Assembly: GCA_964580995.1 (NCBI GenBank) | Contig: CAZOMV010000002.1 | Coordinates: forward strand, 40,960 to 104,959 | DNA from: JAKJEP01 sp964580995 | GTDB lineage: Bacteria > Planctomycetota > Phycisphaerae > Sedimentisphaerales > SM23-30 | DNA length: 64,000 nt | Direction of reading: 5' to 3' | Shown here: positions 62,739 through 64,000 of the stretch, one piece after another | Position numbering within the stretch: position 1 is the first letter of the stretch | Layout: each line of letters opens with the position of its first letter | The notes under the pieces: model-generated | What the model was told of the DNA's origin: nothing | What the model saw: the letters and a program-made list of their open reading frames with translations, nothing else | Databases searched by the model: none | Program-made: the position numbers and the translations under genes

Positions 62739-63368
62739 TTATTTCACCTCCGGCGAGGTATTTTTCATGGCAGCCGCCATGTGTTTCCGCAATTTTCCCA
62801 GCGCCCGCCGACAGCGGCTTCGCGCTGTGCCGGCCGAACAATCCAGGATCCCGGCGATATCAGTCAGTTTCATATTTTCCAAGAAATGCAACGTGATGAT
62901 GGTCTGGTATTGGGGCTTGAGCTTCTTCATCGCCTGCTGAAAGAGTGCCATCTTCTGGTCATCCTCTGGCTCGTCATTCTCTCCCTCCCCCCAGCCGGTC
63001 TTTGCCTGTTCCACCAAATCCTGTAAAACTTTCTTCCGTTTCTGCTGATGACGCCAATGCGAGCAGATCGTATTGGTCGCGATCCGGTACAGCCAATACC
63101 GAAACGCTTGCTCATCGCCCCGGAACCGCGGCAGATTCTCCACCACCTTCAGAAAGACGGCCGAGGTGGTATCTTCCGCTGCCGTTCGATCAAACAGCCG
63201 GTGTACGCAGTAGCGGAAAACACCTTCGTAATGGCGCTCGTACAATTGGGTAAAGGTGGCCGCGTCCCTCCCAGCCCGGGCTATAAACTCCGCATCCCTT
63301 ACCACCGTCGGTTCTTCACACACGTCTGCAGCCTTCTCCAGAGAGCTTTTACAGGTACCAGCAATCAT
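62739..63368 (-). CDS. ECF-family RNA polymerase sigma factor (third of three)
   Basis: A 209-aa sigma factor. Region 2: EDTTSAVFLKVVENLPRF and YWLYRIATNTICSHWRHQQKRK. Region 4: LKPQYQTIITLHFLENMKL and AGTARSRCRRALGKLRKHM. The start is uncertain: 63368 follows a GTG-ATG-ATT stretch with no strong ribosome site, and the frame is open about 20 codons upstream. Operon with the downstream membrane protein (gap 1 bp). Confidence 0.88.
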   Translation of the reverse strand: MIAGTCKSSLEKAADVCEEPTVVRDAEFIARAGRDAATFTQLYERHYEGVFRYCVHRLFDRTAAEDTTSAVFLKVVENLPRFRGDEQAFRYWLYRIATNTICSHWRHQQKRKKVLQDLVEQAKTGWGEGENDEPEDDQKMALFQQAMKKLKPQYQTIITLHFLENMKLTDIAGILDCSAGTARSRCRRALGKLRKHMAAAMKNTSPEVK

Positions 63369-63438
63369 CACTAATAATAACGCCGCCCGCCCCCAAACGT
63401 GGCAAAAATTTTCCCCCGCCTTCCCCACATAATCGTGC

Positions 63439-63457
63439 CACGGCTGTGCCAGCCGTG
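63439..63457. repeat. Palindromic repeat CACGGCT-GTGCC-AGCCGTG
   Basis: A perfect 7-bp stem with loop GTGCC, of the kind widely dispersed in planctomycetes. It precedes the second 93-bp repeat copy. Confidence 0.6.
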
Positions 63458-63482
63458 CCTCCCATCCCCTAACCCCATACTT

Positions 63483-63576
63483 CTTTTCACGGGGGGAAAC
63501 CGGTGTTCCATGCTCTCCGAGCCGAAACCTCCTATAAATCGTCCCACCCTCCGCCCACGAGGCGGTGAGTCAGTCC
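63483..63576 (+). repeat. 94-bp dispersed repeat, copy 2
   Basis: Matches 60050-60142 with scattered differences (GAAACCGGTGTT, CACCCTCCGCCCACGAGGC). Lies in the gene-free end of the window. Confidence 0.75.
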
Positions 63577-63804
63577 CTTTCCCGCCATGCCTCCCGTACC
63601 GCTGGCCTTTGGCCGGCTTCTTTTCCCCTTTCTTTCCCCGTGCCAGCCTTCCCTGCCTTCGTTATCTTTTGTTCAAAATCTCCCCCCTCCTTTAATTCAT
63701 AACTCGTAATTCGTAATTTTCTTTTCCCCCCTTTGTGCCCTCGGTGATCTTCGTGGTAAAATTTCTTCTTGCTGATAACTTGACTAATCTAGGAAACCTG
63801 GATA
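63577..63804. other. Gene-free repeat-rich region
   Basis: Holds AATTCATAACTCGTAATTCG (63694 on), the motif also seen after the first 93-bp copy, and a degenerate CACAGAG-type element (63731-63761). No ORF with a ribosome site is seen. The pyrimidine-rich + strand gives only random frames. Confidence 0.5.
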
Positions 63805-63985
63805 ATTTTGTCCCCCAAAAATTCCCGCCTTAATCACAATGCCACGTGTAAATATCATTCACTTTTACCACACTTTTACCCAACTTTACGCGCCTTTTGC
63901 TCTACTTTTACCTCACTTTCTTCATCTTTTACTACACTTTGTTCGACATTTACCAACTCAACCTAACCGTTAAACTTTACCAAAT
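63805..63985 (-). repeat. Helically phased GTAAA repeat element, copy B
   Basis: Read on the minus strand: GTAAAAGATGA, AGAAAGTGAG, GTAAAAGTAGA, GCAAAAGGCGC, GTAAAGTTGG, GTAAAAGTGTG and GTAAAAGTGAATG are consecutive 10-11-bp units. The array is followed by ACACGTGGCAT and GGGGGACAAAA, as in copy A. More complete than copy A. It lies at the end of the window, with its continuation unseen. Confidence 0.8.
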
Positions 63986-64000
63986 ATGCCCTTAAATCTT

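Overview
The window looks like chromosomal DNA from an anaerobic or facultative member of the Planctomycetota, most likely class Phycisphaerae (Sedimentisphaerales-like). This rests on gene style, not a database match. Secreted proteins end in a dockerin-like tail (NLEDxAIFAQSWLDC), there are HEAT-repeat proteins, a Tat-exported Gfo/Idh oxidoreductase, several ECF sigma factors each followed by a membrane protein, LL-diaminopimelate aminotransferase, an nrfHA nitrite-ammonification pair, and gatCAB with an AspRS that carries non-discriminating markers. No rRNA, tRNA, CRISPR array or phage module was found.

Layout. 0-8 kb: start of an Hsp20-like gene (minus strand), an HNH endonuclease, nadB, nrfHA on the minus strand, a 33-codon membrane ORF, then a DUF1015 gene and serC with a clear terminator. 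8-12 kb: an AT-rich accessory island holding degenerate repeats, a G-quadruplex motif and a 947-aa KAP NTPase-LRR protein. A frameshifted four-helix-bundle gene and a HEAT protein follow. 13-22 kb: a 918-aa secreted beta-helix protein, dapL, prmC, murA, an EamA transporter and a FAH-family hydrolase. 22-32 kb: glycogen phosphorylase, an ECF sigma operon, gatB, gatA, a lipoprotein esterase and gatC. 32-37 kb: two tandem secreted dockerin-tail paralogues, rpmB, and a phosphate transporter with its DUF47 partner. 37-46 kb: a four-gene heavy-metal efflux operon (TolC, metal-binding lipoprotein, adaptor, RND pump), an esterase, a truncated membrane gene and a small ORF. 46-52 kb: a DUF4143 ATPase, then an amidase-phosphodiesterase-aspS operon, a small hypothetical gene and a STAS protein. 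53-64 kb: two ECF sigma/membrane-partner operons surrounding a HEAT protein, a Gfo/Idh oxidoreductase, an aminotransferase and a GyrI-like protein, ending in a repeat-rich gene-free stretch.

The most notable structure is non-coding. Five copies of an exactly 88-bp element with inverted-repeat ends lie in intergenic gaps. Each is flanked by a 7-bp direct repeat (perfect in three copies), which is the signature of a MITE-like non-autonomous transposon. Separately, two homologous elements in opposite orientation (about 8.22-8.39 kb and 63.81-63.98 kb) carry GTAAAAGT-type units every 10-11 bp, in phase with the DNA helix; I recognise no known family for them. The + strand is C-rich from 0 to about 8 kb, G-rich from about 8 to 30.4 kb, and C-rich again to the end, independent of gene strand.

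Functionally the window mixes housekeeping (NAD, serine, lysine/peptidoglycan, translation termination, Asn/Gln-tRNA formation, ribosome), respiration by nitrite ammonification, metal resistance, surface/secreted proteins and signalling. The KAP-LRR island is the best candidate for an undescribed immune-like system.
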